Shown: positions 42,412 to 55,480, counted from the first letter of the stretch. The stretch: DNA of 64,000 nt from Isoetes taiwanensis (GCA_021234155.1 JAJEKV010000002.1:2496915-2560914); one strand, 5' to 3'. Notes: generated by a model from the sequence alone, not told the origin. Numbers and translations: made by a program.

Positions 42412-43546
42412 ATGGAAAATATTACCGGAATGCCGCCAAAGGTTTCGTTCCTGATAATTCTGTGTGCGAACTTCCTCTTCAATGTATCCTTCTTTGTAAT
42501 CGTCCCAACAGCTACAGCTTGTAAGAAAACCTTTTTTTTATTCTATTGAACTCAATTCCATTCAGTTTTTATATCAATTTAGTTCAATTCCATTCAATAT
42601 TTATTTCAATTCAATATTTACTCTGTCAGATGCAAAACATCTAGGAGGAAATGCGCTATTCAGTGGGCTAACAATTGGAGTAGTTACATTGAGCTCATTT
42701 GTATTGTTGATTCCACTTTCGAGGATATCAATGTTGAGGGACTTCTATAGGCCAACATTGGACTTAGCATCATGGTGTCTATGCTTAGGAAATGTTCTAT
42801 ATGCACTGGCTGACAAAGCAGGATCTTTGTACCTGACCTTGATAGGTAGGATAGTAAGTGGGATTGGTTTCACAGGATGGTTTTTTGTGAAGAGGTATTG
42901 TACCGATCCACGCTTTGTTGGCATAAACAAAAGAACCATGTGCACAAGTCTTCTAGTTTTTGCACAGACACTAGGTATGGCAATTGGTCCAATACTTGGT
43001 GGTCAACTTGCCAGAGTCCCATGGCACACAGAACTCCTCAACAAGTACACCATCCCTGGATGGTTCATGGCTATAATCTGGATCATCTTCTGGGTCCTTT
43101 CTCGTGCATTTTTCCGAGATGTAGAGTCTCCAACCCATCTAGATGATGTCGAACAAGATGGTAGCATTTCACCACTTACAAAAGATCTTCTCAATGATGT
43201 TACCCTAGATGATCTGTCAAATGATCCTAGTGCACATGGTTTCACCAAGGAGCAGTTGATTGTATGTTGTTTGATGAGTTATTCTGCATTCCTGGTCTTT
43301 TTTGAATTAGGCTCATGGGAATCATCCATTCCCATCTATGCGCTGAAGAAATTTGGTTATAGCGAATGGCAATCCGGGAATTTCATAGGTTTCATTGGCC
43401 TTGGAAGTGTTCTCATTGTGGCTGCAATGCCTTTCTTGGCCCATGCATTGCAAGATAGAATGTGGCTTTTATTGGGCTTTGGGATTGGCATATTTGGCAT
43501 CTTTATTAACTTCTCCTTCTTAGAGGTTGCCTACAAGATGGAATAA
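42412..43546 (+). CDS. Major facilitator superfamily transporter, C-terminally broken
   Basis: Exon 1 (42412-42520) encodes MENITGMPPK and a first membrane segment (FLIILCANFLFNVSFFVIVP). A 109-base GT-AG intron (42521-42629) interrupts a Tyr codon. Exon 2 gives AKHLGGNALFSGLTIGVVTL, a second and third helix, LIGRIVSGIGFTGWFFVKRY, a conserved RRT-like KRTMCTSLLVFAQTLGMAIG helix and GWFMAIIWIIFW. A hydrophilic central loop follows (about 40 residues, DDVEQDGSIS..), then further helices. The product would be a plasma- or vacuolar-membrane transporter; the substrate is unknown. The 341-residue frame stops at 43546 after nine or so helices, short of the usual twelve. The GRIVSGxGF and ESP-like features remind me of basidiomycete MFS proteins. 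Confidence 0.8.
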
Positions 43547-43827
43547 CAATTAGTAAATCAATGGCGTAACGCATGTTCTTTGACCTGTGGGGTTTCAATG
43601 TCGCTAGCCGCTATTACATTGTCATTGCTATCGGCGAACCCTCGGTTTGATCGATATACGATATCGTACCGATTGTCCAGCTTCCACTACATAGGTAGAT
43701 TCATTGGTGCCATGCAACCCAGGTCCATGGAGATAGTGGCGTTGCTATGGGGCAACTAGTGGTTGCATTATTGGGAATTGTTGCAATGTCTCTCGCTTGG
43801 CACTTGCTCGAAGCACAAAAAGGTTGA
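43547..43827 (+). pseudogene. Remnant of the MFS C-terminus in other frames
   Basis: Downstream of the stop, other frames hold transporter-like pieces: KSMA, then RMFFDLWGFNVASRYYIVIA, then (43721-43827) VAMGQLVVALLGIVAMSLAW HLLEAQKG split by stops. A final hydrophobic helix with a short basic tail is how MFS proteins end. Two or more small indels in this 280 bp would account for the broken frame. Confidence 0.5.
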
Positions 43828-46559
43828 ACCCAATCGATTAATTCTTTTGGTGAATGAAAAGACATGTAAATTTGCAAAGGTATAGAAGTACGAATCAACA
43901 AAAGGAATCTTGATCTAGTAAAAGATGTATGGTTAATAATTTTTTTTAGATTTGAGATTCAATTTTGAGCATTTAAGATATACAATGTTCTATCTGCATA
44001 GATAAATAAAGTTGTCGATTCTTTATCAAATTGCATAGGTAGTAGTACCATCATAAATCAAGCCTTTATTTATAGGCATTGTGAATTTTAATGTTGTGAA
44101 TTCAATTAATTTAAAAGAGGCAAATCTTTTGGCTATCTAAATGGAAGTGTAGATAACGTCTGTTTTGCTTAGTGGACTACGTCATCCTCTAGGCTTTGAG
44201 TCCCATGTCACATGCCCTTGATTTTATTCATGATAATAGGTTGTCTTCCTTCCAAAACATTTCTAGTAACAAATTTCTAGTAATGTTTGGTACATTGTAG
44301 AGTTGCCATTTACTAAATATACGTCTAAGATTTCAAAAAGATCTTATTTGACAATTTTGAAGATTTAGAACCTATTTAAAACATTACAACTCACACAAAA
44401 CAAACATACAATCGCCATTACGCCAAATATGATGATCCACACGCAGGGAGAGCTCTTCGCTTCAACTTTCCTATGCATGGTCTTAGGAAGAATGCGGCGC
44501 CATCGTATCATACCTTATGCTCCATTTTTAGACCGACCTTCTTCAGATTCATTATCCATGCCCCTTGCTTCTTCGGTCAGCTTGCAACTTAAGTTGATTC
44601 ATCGTCAAATAATTGAGGTTGAATAGAAAGAGAAGGGATTGATTGCACAGGAGTGGAGGAAATAACAAGAGGACATGAAGATACAAATGCAATCGTAGGA
44701 TGTGTAGTTATAGCAGGAGCAATAGAGGCAAGTGCGCCATAGTAGAAGGAACGTATTGATCGGTAAGGCACATCGAGAACATCTTATCTAACTCAAGCCC
44801 ATTATGCAAAGACAGATGATATTTGAGAACATGATATAGGTGCAAGGCGATAAGCGAAAAATGTGACGTCCTTTGCTCGTATATGTGACGCTTCCCGAAT
44901 CCATACGATGCTCTCATCATATAAACACGTGAAAGGCTCCCTCCCATGGCAACCTCACCACCTGAAGTTGCCCCCTCGTCGACTTAGACCAATTTGTGAT
45001 GCCAAGTGTCCCGTGAAGGACACCGAGGTGTCATTCTACCCCACGTTTCTATGGGGAATCCTAGGGAAGCATACATACATGTTAGCACCTGGAAACAATA
45101 CTAATAAATAATATACCACCACGAAGGGTGGCCTATCATCATCAATACAACTCACAACATAATACCAACATAACAAAGGAAATGCACCATAAATAAGGGC
45201 TCTACCCTCATGGAGGTGGACTGATAGTCAAGGGCCCCCAAAGGACAATGTACAGTACGTAAGTATAACATAGCATTGGTCGGGCATGTAACAATGGCTG
45301 TGGGTAGTCCACTCCACCGCCTCCTCGCAGTAATAATAATCTCTTCAGATAGGTCAAACATGCTATGCATGCTGGTTGTAGCCTCAGGTATTGGCTTTGT
45401 GCATGGCTAGATCAAGCTGTGTAGCATGATTCCCCTAACCTTCTGGACACGCTAATCCCATGGCATCACCCATCGACTACCTGTGTTGCATCTCCGTCCC
45501 ATCGCCCAGGTAGGAAGTGCTGGTTCGTATCTCTCCCTTCCCTGGGTCTAGAGGCTCCACCAAGGCTAGAGAATCTAGCACACACCCATTCATACCCCAT
45601 CAACCCCCCAAACAAGAGCTAAGCCGACACTTGCAAACTTGAGAGGTGTGGATGACACCATTGTCTCAGAGTTCTCGACCCATGCCCGCCCACACGTAGT
45701 GACTCCACCATAAGCCTAGCCCACTATGGGGATCCCCCTCCTCAGCCCCCACTCCCCTGCAGTGTGATCCTCCTTCCATCTTTGCCTCTAGCCCCTGCTC
45801 AGGAAGCAGTCACATCATAGCCTCCATAGCCCTGGGTTCCCATGCACGTCGCAACCATCAGAACTAAGGGATCTACACTTGAGCATACTACATAAGGGCT
45901 CCCTAGGGTCTCTACCCCTTCCCAATACAAGAGGGAGCAAACATGATCAACCAATCTCACATAATACTCCATTCATGATCAATATCAATATCATATGAAC
46001 ATCTTAACCCACCATACATAGCTAACCATCGCTAGGGGCCTTTGATTAGGGTTCAGATGTTCAAATGCCATCCAGTGCCTTACTCTAGATACCTAACTAC
46101 TAACCCATCCGAGTATAACTTCCAAAATGAACTAACATGAACTTCTACTTCAACCTACCTTCCGCCGCTTTCCTCCCATCCCCGGCGCCTCCATGCCCCT
46201 CGACGGTCGGCTTGCTCCCCTACTTATCATACACACCTTCCAGGCTGCTGCTCTAGGCTGTATTTTAATGGTGCTCTCGAATCCGGTTTCGGCACGCGGG
46301 ATGAGAGATCAGTGCTAGGTCGCGGGAAAAGGGTCAGGGTTAGGTTAGAGCTAATATAGGTGGGTCCACATGGGATGCCACGGGTACCACTAGATCCGCC
46401 AAAATGGGCCTTTGTCCTAAGGTTATCTAAGTTGAACAATTAACTTAGATGTGCACCCCTTTGCCACTTTTCTAAGCATACAAGGCTACCTATGTAGATT
46501 CTTTGTATATGGTGATCGGTCCGCCAGAATACAATGCGATATGGCGATATTCCCTTGAA
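43828..46559. other. No gene seen; C-rich zone at 45.4-46.2 kb
   Basis: 44.4-45.1 kb has short frames only. 45450-46220 is unusually rich in CC/CCC and poor in frames. 46230-46440 is GC-richer with GGACCCACC-type words. No domain was recognised. Confidence 0.35.
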
Positions 46560-47517
46560 CATCACATATAAGCATATGGGATTTTGGGGCTTTGATCTCA
46601 GCTCTAGGGATCACCGCCTCCCACCAATGTCTTTGAACAAAAATCTTTTAAGGCCCCAATCAGGAGAGAGAGGCAAGCATGCATCTCGATAACATGTCAG
46701 ATAGGGTCATTTTGCCTCCTTGAACAACTCTTTTCTCTCGATACATTCTCGGGCCCAGCTTGTACTGGCCCAGAATTCCAGCCCCAAGTATTTGTAGTCG
46801 CCTACTATTTAATGTCCCCTTTGTATGTGAAAATTGGTCGACAGCTCCTCGCAATCATGACTTTAGATTTTAAGCGATTGACTCCTCTTCATGTGCTTTA
46901 ATTCACGTAGTGCAGCTGTGTGGTCGAGATGGGATTGTAGGCTTTCGTTTGTTCAAGTATCGTAACTACATCACGCGATAAGGAGAAGCTGTAATGCTGA
47001 AATTACCCAACCTCGAACCGAGAGACCTTTGGTGGCTAACCACTCTTCAAGCTCATCAATGTACATGCAAAACAAGGTTCGAGCCACGGCACCCCCGACG
47101 CACCATTAGTGCTTCGACTTCCCTCGAAAATTGGTCGGATAACCTGACAATCACCTCCGAAAGTATAATGGTGATATGGCGCTTCTGATTTGCTTTGGAA
47201 CTCCACCGCTTCCATCCTCGCCTCTTAATCCCTCCTCCGGTGGAATCCAGATCAAAGGCTTTTTGCAAATCTATGAATGCTAAGTACGTCACTGGTTTTT
47301 GCATTTTCGGAACAACACGCCGCTGTGCTAAGAGCATGGTCAAGTGTACAATGATGCTTCCTCGAAAACTCCGGCTGGCATTTAGCCCTTCCCTACCGCC
47401 ATTCCGCCCATGAGTCGAAGTTTCTTCAAAGACGCCCAACAAGCTGAACATATCGGGCTAATTAGATGGTCCCAGAAGTTCCTCGACATTGTTTTTATCA
47501 CTCAGATTTATGATAGG
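46560..47517 (-). mobile_element. LINE reverse transcriptase, 3' half (left of the inserted Ty3 element)
   Basis: The minus strand reads, across frameshifts, an FRG.xHHCTLDHA-like palm entry, TYLAFIDLQKAFD (RT motif A), SEVIVRLSDQF, then RRGCRGSNLVLHVH (the QGCxxSP..f..Y motif). A damaged FADD box (LSRDVVTIL) and DYKYLGLEFWAS (motif D/E) follow, then CIER and GLKRFLF. This is a plant non-LTR retrotransposon. Its upstream half lies at 59577-61700, beyond the Ty3/gypsy element. Confidence 0.75.
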
Positions 47518-49955
47518 TGTTAGCCTAAAACCTGAATTTTAGCCCAACCCTCAAAGGTAAACAACCGGGTCGTGACCTCGTGATCACTTAGGTGATCAAC
47601 TGATCATATAAAGCAAAAAGAACTCAATTTGAATGCTAGATTTCAAAAATCACTACAAATTCTCAAGCAAAATCGCCGAACAAAAAATCAGTTTAAAGGC
47701 CACACCCTTTAAGTTTTGAGTTTTGATTTTGGTATGGGTTTCTATAGACAAGCGGTGAAGCTAATGGTGAAACCGACTCGATTTGATAGAGGAAGGCCGC
47801 AGTAACCCATGTCAAAGTTCAAGAAAATTGGTCAATGCCAAAACAAAGAGAGCCGTAAATTTGCGTAAATATATTTGCGGATGAATCTTGAGTTGGAATT
47901 TGTATAAATACCTTCAAAATAAACTCTAGATCATGTGCATAAGGTTTTCGACAAGCAAACACTATGATATTTACCGAGATGGGCCAGTTCTCGATTGCCA
48001 CGCTTTACACGCTATGGAAAAAACTATTTTTCTTTGTTTTCTTTACATATAAGCAATACTCAACCTTTAAAGAATGGGACACCTAATTATTTAATTTGGA
48101 TTCTCTACTCTTTAAATATCCGGTTTCTATTAGTTTGTGACGTGCGTAACAACTTGAAACAAAAAAAGAAGATGGAACACTATTTGTCCAAAAGTAATGA
48201 ATATGCATTCAAATCATAAGATATCACGTGAGTTTAGAATTCTCGCCAGTAATACCCGTGATAATGCTTAAGAACGTATCCCAAGGCATTGTCAACTCGA
48301 AGTTCAAAAAATCATCGTAAAAGAGAAAATAATAAGATAATTTGAGTAGCGTGAGTTTTGATGTCAAATAAGTCACAACGAAGTCTGGCTCTTCAATCGC
48401 AAATACCACCTTCAATCTCGAAAGCGGACAGCGTAATTTGAGGTAGAACAGATCAAGAGAATATCGTGAATATAGAAATCGCCTGCATCACGGTAGGTAT
48501 ATCTCCGAGGGGGTAAAAAATGATCTCAGATTCCCGATTAAAAACCGGCCCTTCCCAAAACCAGCTCTCGTTCAGATTTCCCGCCTAACTGGTGCAAAGT
48601 TTCTATCAATCAAGTGCCACAAAGGGTTCCGTGGGTTTTAAAAGGTCTAGAGGATAAATCGAGGAAAAGGGCGATCCAATCAAAAAAGGGCACCAATCAC
48701 CAGATGAAGTAATGTCTCGTGATTTTTTAGGGTTCTTCGTAGGTACCTCTTAAGCTCTATATATCCCACGTGCATTTTTTAGTCTCCGAAGCTTAAGGTA
48801 TAAAGGACTGCAATTCAACGCGGGCTCTCAAAAACGCGTAAGCACGCAGAGGGTTGTGCCGCAAACAGAACTCGGAGGCCCCGCCGCCATAATTTGAAAT
48901 GGGGCTGAGGTGGAATTTAAGGCTGACGCGGAAATTAGGAAAATAGGGTAGATAGCTAGAATAGGTTTTTTTTTTCAATGATCCCAAGAAATGATATTTG
49001 AGGGGTTTCCCATGGTCTTTTGAATTTTGAAAAGGCCAATCTAGCTATTTTGCCAAGCTCAAATCTGAAGAGTGTTTCTGCGCCCAAATTGAGATACTTG
49101 AAATTTTGGCCATTTTGACCATGGGTCAAAGAATTTTCAACCTTGGAAATGGCAGGAAAATCATAGGAAAAGGTGGAAAAATAGGAAAAAAAGGCCATGG
49201 TAGGATTTAGGGGTGATAGAATGAAGGTAAAATTCAAGCTTTGCTCTTGAGGTTTTTCATGATCTCTCTGAGAGCAATTCACAAGTGGAGGTGAGGCCAA
49301 TAAAATATAGGTAGTGAAGTAATGAAAGAAGGCAACATTGTGGTGAAAAATGAGGTATATAAAAACAAAAGGAAGGTGGATGTAGGGATGGATGAAATGG
49401 ATGAAGGCCTCGGAACCCTCAGAAAGCACATGATCATATCTCAAAGTTCAAATCATACCTTTATGATGAACATAACTTTGCTCAAGGCCCTAGGGTCTTC
49501 CAAACTTCTGTGCTGTCTTCCAATCTTCAAGGCCAAAAATAAGAGCAATCACCTAATTCTAAGTGCATCTTCATATGTGTGACTTCCAAATCATGGGTGC
49601 AAATCTACTTAGTTTCATATGAAGAATATGAGCAAACATGGTAATGACTCCTTGTATAGCTTGCAATATTCTTGCCCGGTCTTCAAGAAATAAGAATGTA
49701 ACTGAAAACTTCTCAAAAGGAAAGAATAGCTGCGCCAACCAAGATCCCAAGGGTCTTCCAAACTTGAACCACAATTTCTTCCAAACTCTAAAGGATCAAA
49801 TAGCACTAACTCTTACCATATGAGTGATGAGAAAGTAACTTAAGATGAAAACCAAAAGAAACCACAAGTCTTCCAACCTTGACAAGTAATATCTTCCAAT
49901 CTGAAACTCTAAATATTCATAAATGTGGGTCCATGTTGCCCAAAAAAGGGCAACA
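47518..49955 (-). repeat. 3' LTR of a Ty3/gypsy retrotransposon
   Basis: 2438 bp, matched along its length by 57138-59576. On the minus strand it begins TGTTGCCC and ends GGCTAACA. A purine tract CTGAGGGAGA lies directly upstream (to the right, 49956-49965), as a PPT should. TAGG stands outside at 47514-47517 and recurs at 59577-59580. Confidence 0.88.
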
Positions 49956-51779
49956 TCTCCCTCAGGAAAAGAATGAGGTCAGTCCCTCACCAAAGGAAAG
50001 AAATGCCAACCGAAGGTCTTCAAAATATCATCAACAAGTGGTGGAAGGGATGGAACTACTCAGAAGTGGTGGAAATATGAGACGTGAGCATAAGGTATGG
50101 AAAGAAAGTGATGAAAAAATAAGATCGATGGAGGGTAGGACAATCCCAAGACAAAAGAATATGGAGAAGAAATGGATGAAACCCTCGGTGATATGACAAT
50201 GATAATCAAATTAGCATGAGTGCCAAAAAATGAGTAGCAATATGTGGTTAACACTCTTAGAATAGCATATGGAAGCAAAGCTAGATGGAAGGGCGTCAAT
50301 TCAAGACAAGTGAGAATTCAAAACAAAGGAACCCGCGATATGGCAATAAAAGCATGTTAGCTGAGTGCCAAATAAAAGATGAGTAACAATGTAGGATTAG
50401 CACCTTAAAATTTCATATGGAAGCAAGGGCTGGGATGAGAGAGGTCAACTTCTTAAGACAAATGTAGAAGGTGATGAGCATTGGACCCTAAGGACTACAT
50501 TCAACTTGTTAAAAGCATATAAATCTCACCATATTTATCTAAACCTTTAATACTCAAAAATTGACCTGGCAAAACCATTGAACTTATATTTCATACTAAA
50601 AATTCAACCTTCTAAAATTCACAAACCATCGGTGATCGAACCCCACCGCCCCTCGCCGCTCTAAAAACTGAATTTCTTTGGTTTATCATATTCTTTTTCT
50701 ACCTTTTACACCCGTTCGATAATAAAATAAAATGACCAACAATCGAGGAGTACTCCCCCGAGACATCCTGCCATGCAAAAAATTTCACCTCCCCTATGGT
50801 GTGATCGGGACTGCGGTAAGAAGTACATACGCATGCGTAATGGGACAACATCTTAATAATTGAAGATCCTCTTCCTCGTGGAGAATTTACCTGCACATGC
50901 TTATCTCGGAGACAAGGTATATTAGAAAGTAAGTGATTTTGACACCAACTCCGTAGATTCTGAAAAAAGACCTCTTCAAAGAAGATATGAACCATGAGCA
51001 CCTTGCAATGGAGTGCTTTCTCTTGGGCGAAACCCATCGTGAAAAACTAACGTACCGATAGATATCGGACACAAAAGTTCTTTGGGCCGCATCTTTACAA
51101 GAGAATGCATCCAAATGTCGCACATGCATTATTTTATGTAAATATGACCATGAGTCGACGTGTGATGCCCAATTTGACAGTACCGCATTTAGCCGCTATA
51201 CTATTCTCACGTGATGCTGGCAGCATAGTTTCTGCCTCGATGTCGCCATGATAAAGAGGGCATTTTAAACCTTAAGGAAAGAGAAGCTCCGAGTGAAGAT
51301 CATTATGTGTTTGGTACCATGGACAATTTTTTTTACCGTGATATAAATCGTACTCTTTAGATGTCGCAGATGGATCTCCGTGACAAGATCTCTACTCGTC
51401 CCTTCTCGTGAAATGTCGATAGCATTGGTTTCTATGAGAGGATCCTCCTTTGTAACTTGTGTACCTTTTGATGAATAGAATTTTCTCTTTGCTCTTTTGA
51501 AAATGTCCGATCTTTGAAAAATATTTCTCGCCTGTAAAACGTAAACACACAATTAGTTCACCTCAAAGGAAAAATGGTCTTGATGGCAATGTATATAAAG
51601 AAACTTGAATACAACTAACGTAAACACTTAGGCAATTCCAACCAACCAAAATCTACTTTAAGCCTCAAGGAAATAAACAAAATCAATCAAAAGAATTTTA
51701 AATCTCCAACTTCCAACACACTAACCTACTTTAAGTTAAAAATAGATGTTCATATAGGGATAAAAAGGCCTAAACATGC
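49956..51779 (-). other. Non-coding 3' interior of the retrotransposon, with a direct repeat
   Basis: About 1.8 kb lie between integrase and the PPT without readable domains. A unit of about 150 bp is duplicated (about 50190-50335 and 50337-50470, sharing GCATATGGAAGCAA/TTCATATGGAAGCAA and GAGTGCCAAA). A long non-coding interior is common in Tat/Athila elements. Confidence 0.5.
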
Positions 51780-53145
51780 ATGTTGAGGCTACAATATCTT
51801 TTTCAAATGCTGAATATTTGTGGATTGGGTAATTCCAACCCTGCTTTGAGATCCTTGCCAATAAGATGAATGTACCAGCCTCTTATTAACTGTAAGGGCT
51901 CCTCTCCCAAGGATTTCACTTAGACAACTTCTACCTTCATTTGCAAAAGATCCCATTTGAGCAATTTGTAGTTCCACGTGGAGCAAATTTTATCCTGAGC
52001 TTGTGAGTCGCTTTTAAAAGCCTAATTTTGCAGCCTCTTAAGTAGATTGAAGTTTTCTCACACCAAATCTATCCTCATCCAACTTAGTAAAACCTCATAC
52101 CGTGTTAAAATGCCTCTCAAGAACCCAATTCCAACTTGAGTGCCATCCTCAAAGAGGGGATTCCAACTCAACAGAATAACCGCCAACACCATAAACCAAA
52201 CCGGCGGGGAGAAGTACAAGTGGCGCTTTTAGCAAGGATTCTATGAGCCCAAAGAGCATCATATAATTTCAAATGCCAATCTTTTGGTTTTGGCAAACCG
52301 CTTTCCTGTGAAATACCCTAAGCACTTTGTTAGTGGACTCAGCCTGACCATTTCCTGAGTGGGTAATAGGCTGAGCTTTTCACATGTCTGATCTTGAGGT
52401 TTGAGAGACAAGAATTTGAATAACCCTCATTAATAAAAGTAGAGCCCTATCACCAAAATTTTGGAAAGGGGATCCCCCAAATCTAGAACAAATGTTTTCA
52501 TGCAAAAACCTATAGCAAGTAGTATATGCATTTGCTTTCTCAAGGGTACGCCGACCATTTGCAAATAACCAGAGCCACAACAATGTATTCATACCGAAAG
52601 TAAGATGAGGGATTTATAGGGTTAACATAATCTAGCGCCCCCAAACTTGAAATGGGCCCGGGACACACTCCAAGAGTGGATGCAAATTTTCTACCAAAAA
52701 CTGGCATTATGGCAAGTTTTTATGACATCATAGCAACTTAAATAAATGAGGCCAGAAATAAACTGCACTAATATTTTTTGGCAGCTTGTATTCACGTAAG
52801 AAAATGGCCACCACAAACACCTTTATGACTCTCAAGAAGCACCAAGGCAGCCTCCTCTTCATCAACACATTCCAAAAAGAACCTAACTGCTACCTTGCAC
52901 AAAAAATATCTCCCAATCAGTGCTAAACATTTTAGCCTAAACTTGTAAGCTTGACCTTTAGAAAGTTCCTCGTAAGGTATTCTTGATATTGGAGAATTTC
53001 TAATAGGTTGTCGCCAACCATGAACCTCGCACTGGAAGATCTTGCTCTCATTTGCCACAAGATTAGCCATCTCCCCTTCTTTCTTGTACAACTTCTTCAT
53101 GCTCAAAATAGGCAACAGGTAAATACAAGTCAAGTTATTCACCAC
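51780..53145 (-). pseudogene. Integrase domain of the Ty3/gypsy element
   Basis: The zinc-binding start is clear: RFFLECVDEEEAALVLLESH followed by KGVCGGHF. The catalytic core appears in pieces: YIVVAL.FTKW-like, the GD/RG..F segment, SNLKIRHVKSSAYYP, and the glutamate box in SGNGQAESTNKVL. Then come DWHLKLYDALWAHRI and PSLRMALKLEL. The tail has GPY-like sequence and ends SI.KRY near 51790. Several frameshifts break it. The order and words are those of plant Ty3/gypsy (Tat/Athila side) integrases. Confidence 0.8.
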
Positions 53146-53199
53146 ATGGACTTAACCTTTAAATCATATGACCTGAGCCTACAAGCCCACCCATGAAGC

Positions 53200-53640
53200 T
53201 TGTTTCTTCCAAGCCTACCATACAAAAAAGGCATGATTCTCACAGATATAAACAAGAGTTGGGATTTTGTAGAAGATGTCCTTGTTTCTATTAAAAAATA
53301 AGAGCAAGAAGACTTCTCTCTATCTTAGGATATCTCTCGCTTGAGACCATTGCTTACTTGCAGCAATGGGTGTTTTTCCCGCAGGGCCAGCAACTCAACA
53401 CCTTTTAGTAACAAGTAATATAGATTGTGAATGGCAATGAGAGATCCGAGTCTAACCGAAAGTGGCATGGCAAATAGCTTTATAATTCCACAAAGGCCTT
53501 CACATCTCATCATCAACCAAACAATAGTTTTGTATTTACTTCTTCACTAACATGGCCTACCGTTAGTTTGGAGATAGGACTAACATGGTGAGAGAAATAA
53601 ATATAAATTCTCAAAAAGAAGTCATCCCCATACTTTTGAC
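53200..53640 (-). other. Region where the gypsy RNase H would be expected
   Basis: Only weak traces can be read (GRLGRNKLHGWACRLRSYDL resembles the 'GRLARWALRLQEYDF' end of RNase H). The three catalytic acids are not visible. A degenerate RNase H is likely but not shown. Confidence 0.3.
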
Positions 53641-54480
53641 ATTCGGAAAGTGTCTTAGGGTTCCAAGCTTCTTCAAGGCAATAACTTTCTACCCAATTTG
53701 AAGATCCTCAAGTGACCTCGCATGGTCTGGACCTTTGGATGACAAAAAGATGCACTTTGGGATTTAGAACTCCACTGCCTCGCATAATATAAATATCCTT
53801 GTTAAGTTCGGGTCACTTACTTCGCCATCTAAGCATAAATCATCCAAAAACTCTAAATTGTTCTCGAGTCATGCTTGCAAAAACAATGTCCATAACCCTC
53901 GAAATGTAGCAGGGCATTCATCAAACCAAAAGGCACTCCACAAAATGTTCCCCATGGAGTGATGAAAGATGTGTTTTGGGCTGATCTTCCCCGTTGATGC
54001 TTATCCATTAAATCCGTGAGAAACCGCATTCAAAAATGAGTATTATTGGATTTTACCAAATTTTAATGATAAATGATTTCTTCTAAAAGGCAAGGGATAA
54101 CAATCTTTACTGGTAGCCTTATTAAGATCTCTATAATTCACACAAATTCTCAAAGAACCATTTTTAATAATCGAACAATGCATGAAACCCGAAGATTCCA
54201 TAATAGGCACTACCAACCGACCGTGATTTTAAACAAATTTTGTTTGATAAGATCCGTAAGTGAAGAATTAATTTTCTCAACTTCTCGTGATAACAAGCTT
54301 GCATCTTCTAACCTTAATTTCAAACTCACAAATTTTTTTATCAACCCCTTCGCTAATACTCCCAAGCAAAAACATCCACCCAATCCTCAAATAACTCAAC
54401 CATTTTTTACCTTGATCAGCCCCTTCATTATATAAGTCTCCCACTTGTGTGGTCCTAGATATACTCTCCTTATGCACTTC
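53641..54480 (-). pseudogene. Reverse transcriptase domain of the Ty3/gypsy element
   Basis: On the minus strand, across shifts: REVEKINSSLTDLIKQ, NGSLRICVNYRDLNKATSKD (RT motif 2), KTSFITPWGTFCGVPFGLMN (the 'kTaF.t..G.fey.vmPFGL.nAp' motif), a damaged FQR.MD box, VFLDDLCLDGE-like sequence (the DD active site), and LNPK followed by a LGH box. All conserved blocks are in order but scattered over three frames. Confidence 0.8.
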
Positions 54481-54689
54481 AAGCTCTTAAGTGATTCCTC
54501 TCAGGCTAGGTTGATAGTTAAGATGGGATGGAATTGGAAAGCTCCTTCATTCCAAGACATCCCTTGAATAGCTCCTTCGTGACAAATACCCATAAGGGTT
54601 TTTCATCACGAGTCGCTTTCAAAATTTTTAGATCTAGGAATATGTAAAAATTCCAATGATCAAAAGTTAATAATTGGCTTGAGCACCTC

Positions 54690-54995
54690 AGACCTCCATG
54701 TCTTGATGTTTAGTTCTCATATTCTCCCAAGATTTGTCTACAAACAAGTTGTGAGTCTCCATAAATAACAATATGAGAAATAATACTCATACACCTTGCT
54801 TCTTGTAAACCCGCAATGAGGGCTTTGTATTCCGCTGCATTAGAAGAAATATTAGGTGAATTCTCCCCATCTTAGTCATCAACTTAAAATCGCGATCCTT
54901 CAAAATAGCAAAGAAGAAGCAATCCCCGCTTTTGACATACCCATCAAAACCGAGATAGGCTTTTGCCTTCAAACAGGAGATTCAACATGCATGTA
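54690..54995 (-). pseudogene. RNase H domain (archaeal/plant-type) of the Ty3/gypsy element
   Basis: AYLGFDGYVKSGDC supplies the first catalytic Asp. NAAEYKALIAGLQEARCMSI gives the Glu. IVIYGDSQLVCRQILGEYEN gives the second Asp. This is the aRNH type known as the extra RNase H of plant Tat elements. It lies on the 5' side of the reverse transcriptase in the same orientation. In the arrangement I know, it follows RT and the gypsy RNase H. Confidence 0.8.
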
Positions 54996-55059
54996 AGCAA
55001 AGTTGACAACCTCTTCATGTATACCAGCATCCGTGCCTAAATTGTAAACCTCAAATCTT

Positions 55060-55480
55060 CTTCCCTGTAGTATGTCCACATCTATGAACCTAATGTTAAA
55101 GCAGAGATGTGGATCGGGCTTTGTTTGCCGCTTTCTGACGTAAGTTGCTCCATTGGAATGGTGCATGCCTCTGCACCATACTGTGTCCGGCATCCACTGC
55201 CATCCATCTCCCTTCCCAATAATAGATCATAGATATTAGCTTGATTAACATTTTCAAAAATCAACAACCACAAATGTGGAAGACACGATTCCTCAGACTA
55301 CTGCATATTACTTTACTATTCCCTTAGGCATCAAACCTTAGCATTTGAAAAGATTTTAACAATGGAAGTATTATTCTCTACCCTTTGAGATCCAAAGGCT
55401 CTCATAACATGATAAGGCATAACATTAAGAGAGAAGAACCCTCCATCCAAAGAAAAACTTTGTCTAGATGGAAGTTCCTA
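55060..55480 (-). pseudogene. Retroviral-type aspartic protease region
   Basis: The minus strand encodes YHVMRAFGSQRVENNTSIVK, FSNAKV, then FENVNQANIYDLLLGREMDG, close to the 'p.Y..LLGR.Wm' signature that ends plant Athila/Tat proteases, then a HRC-like segment. The catalytic D[ST]G triplet was not found, so it is truncated or degenerate. Confidence 0.55.

Noticed and set aside
50190-50470. CRISPR-like or satellite array in the retrotransposon interior
   Set aside because: Only two long units without spacer structure; a simple duplication in a plant element.
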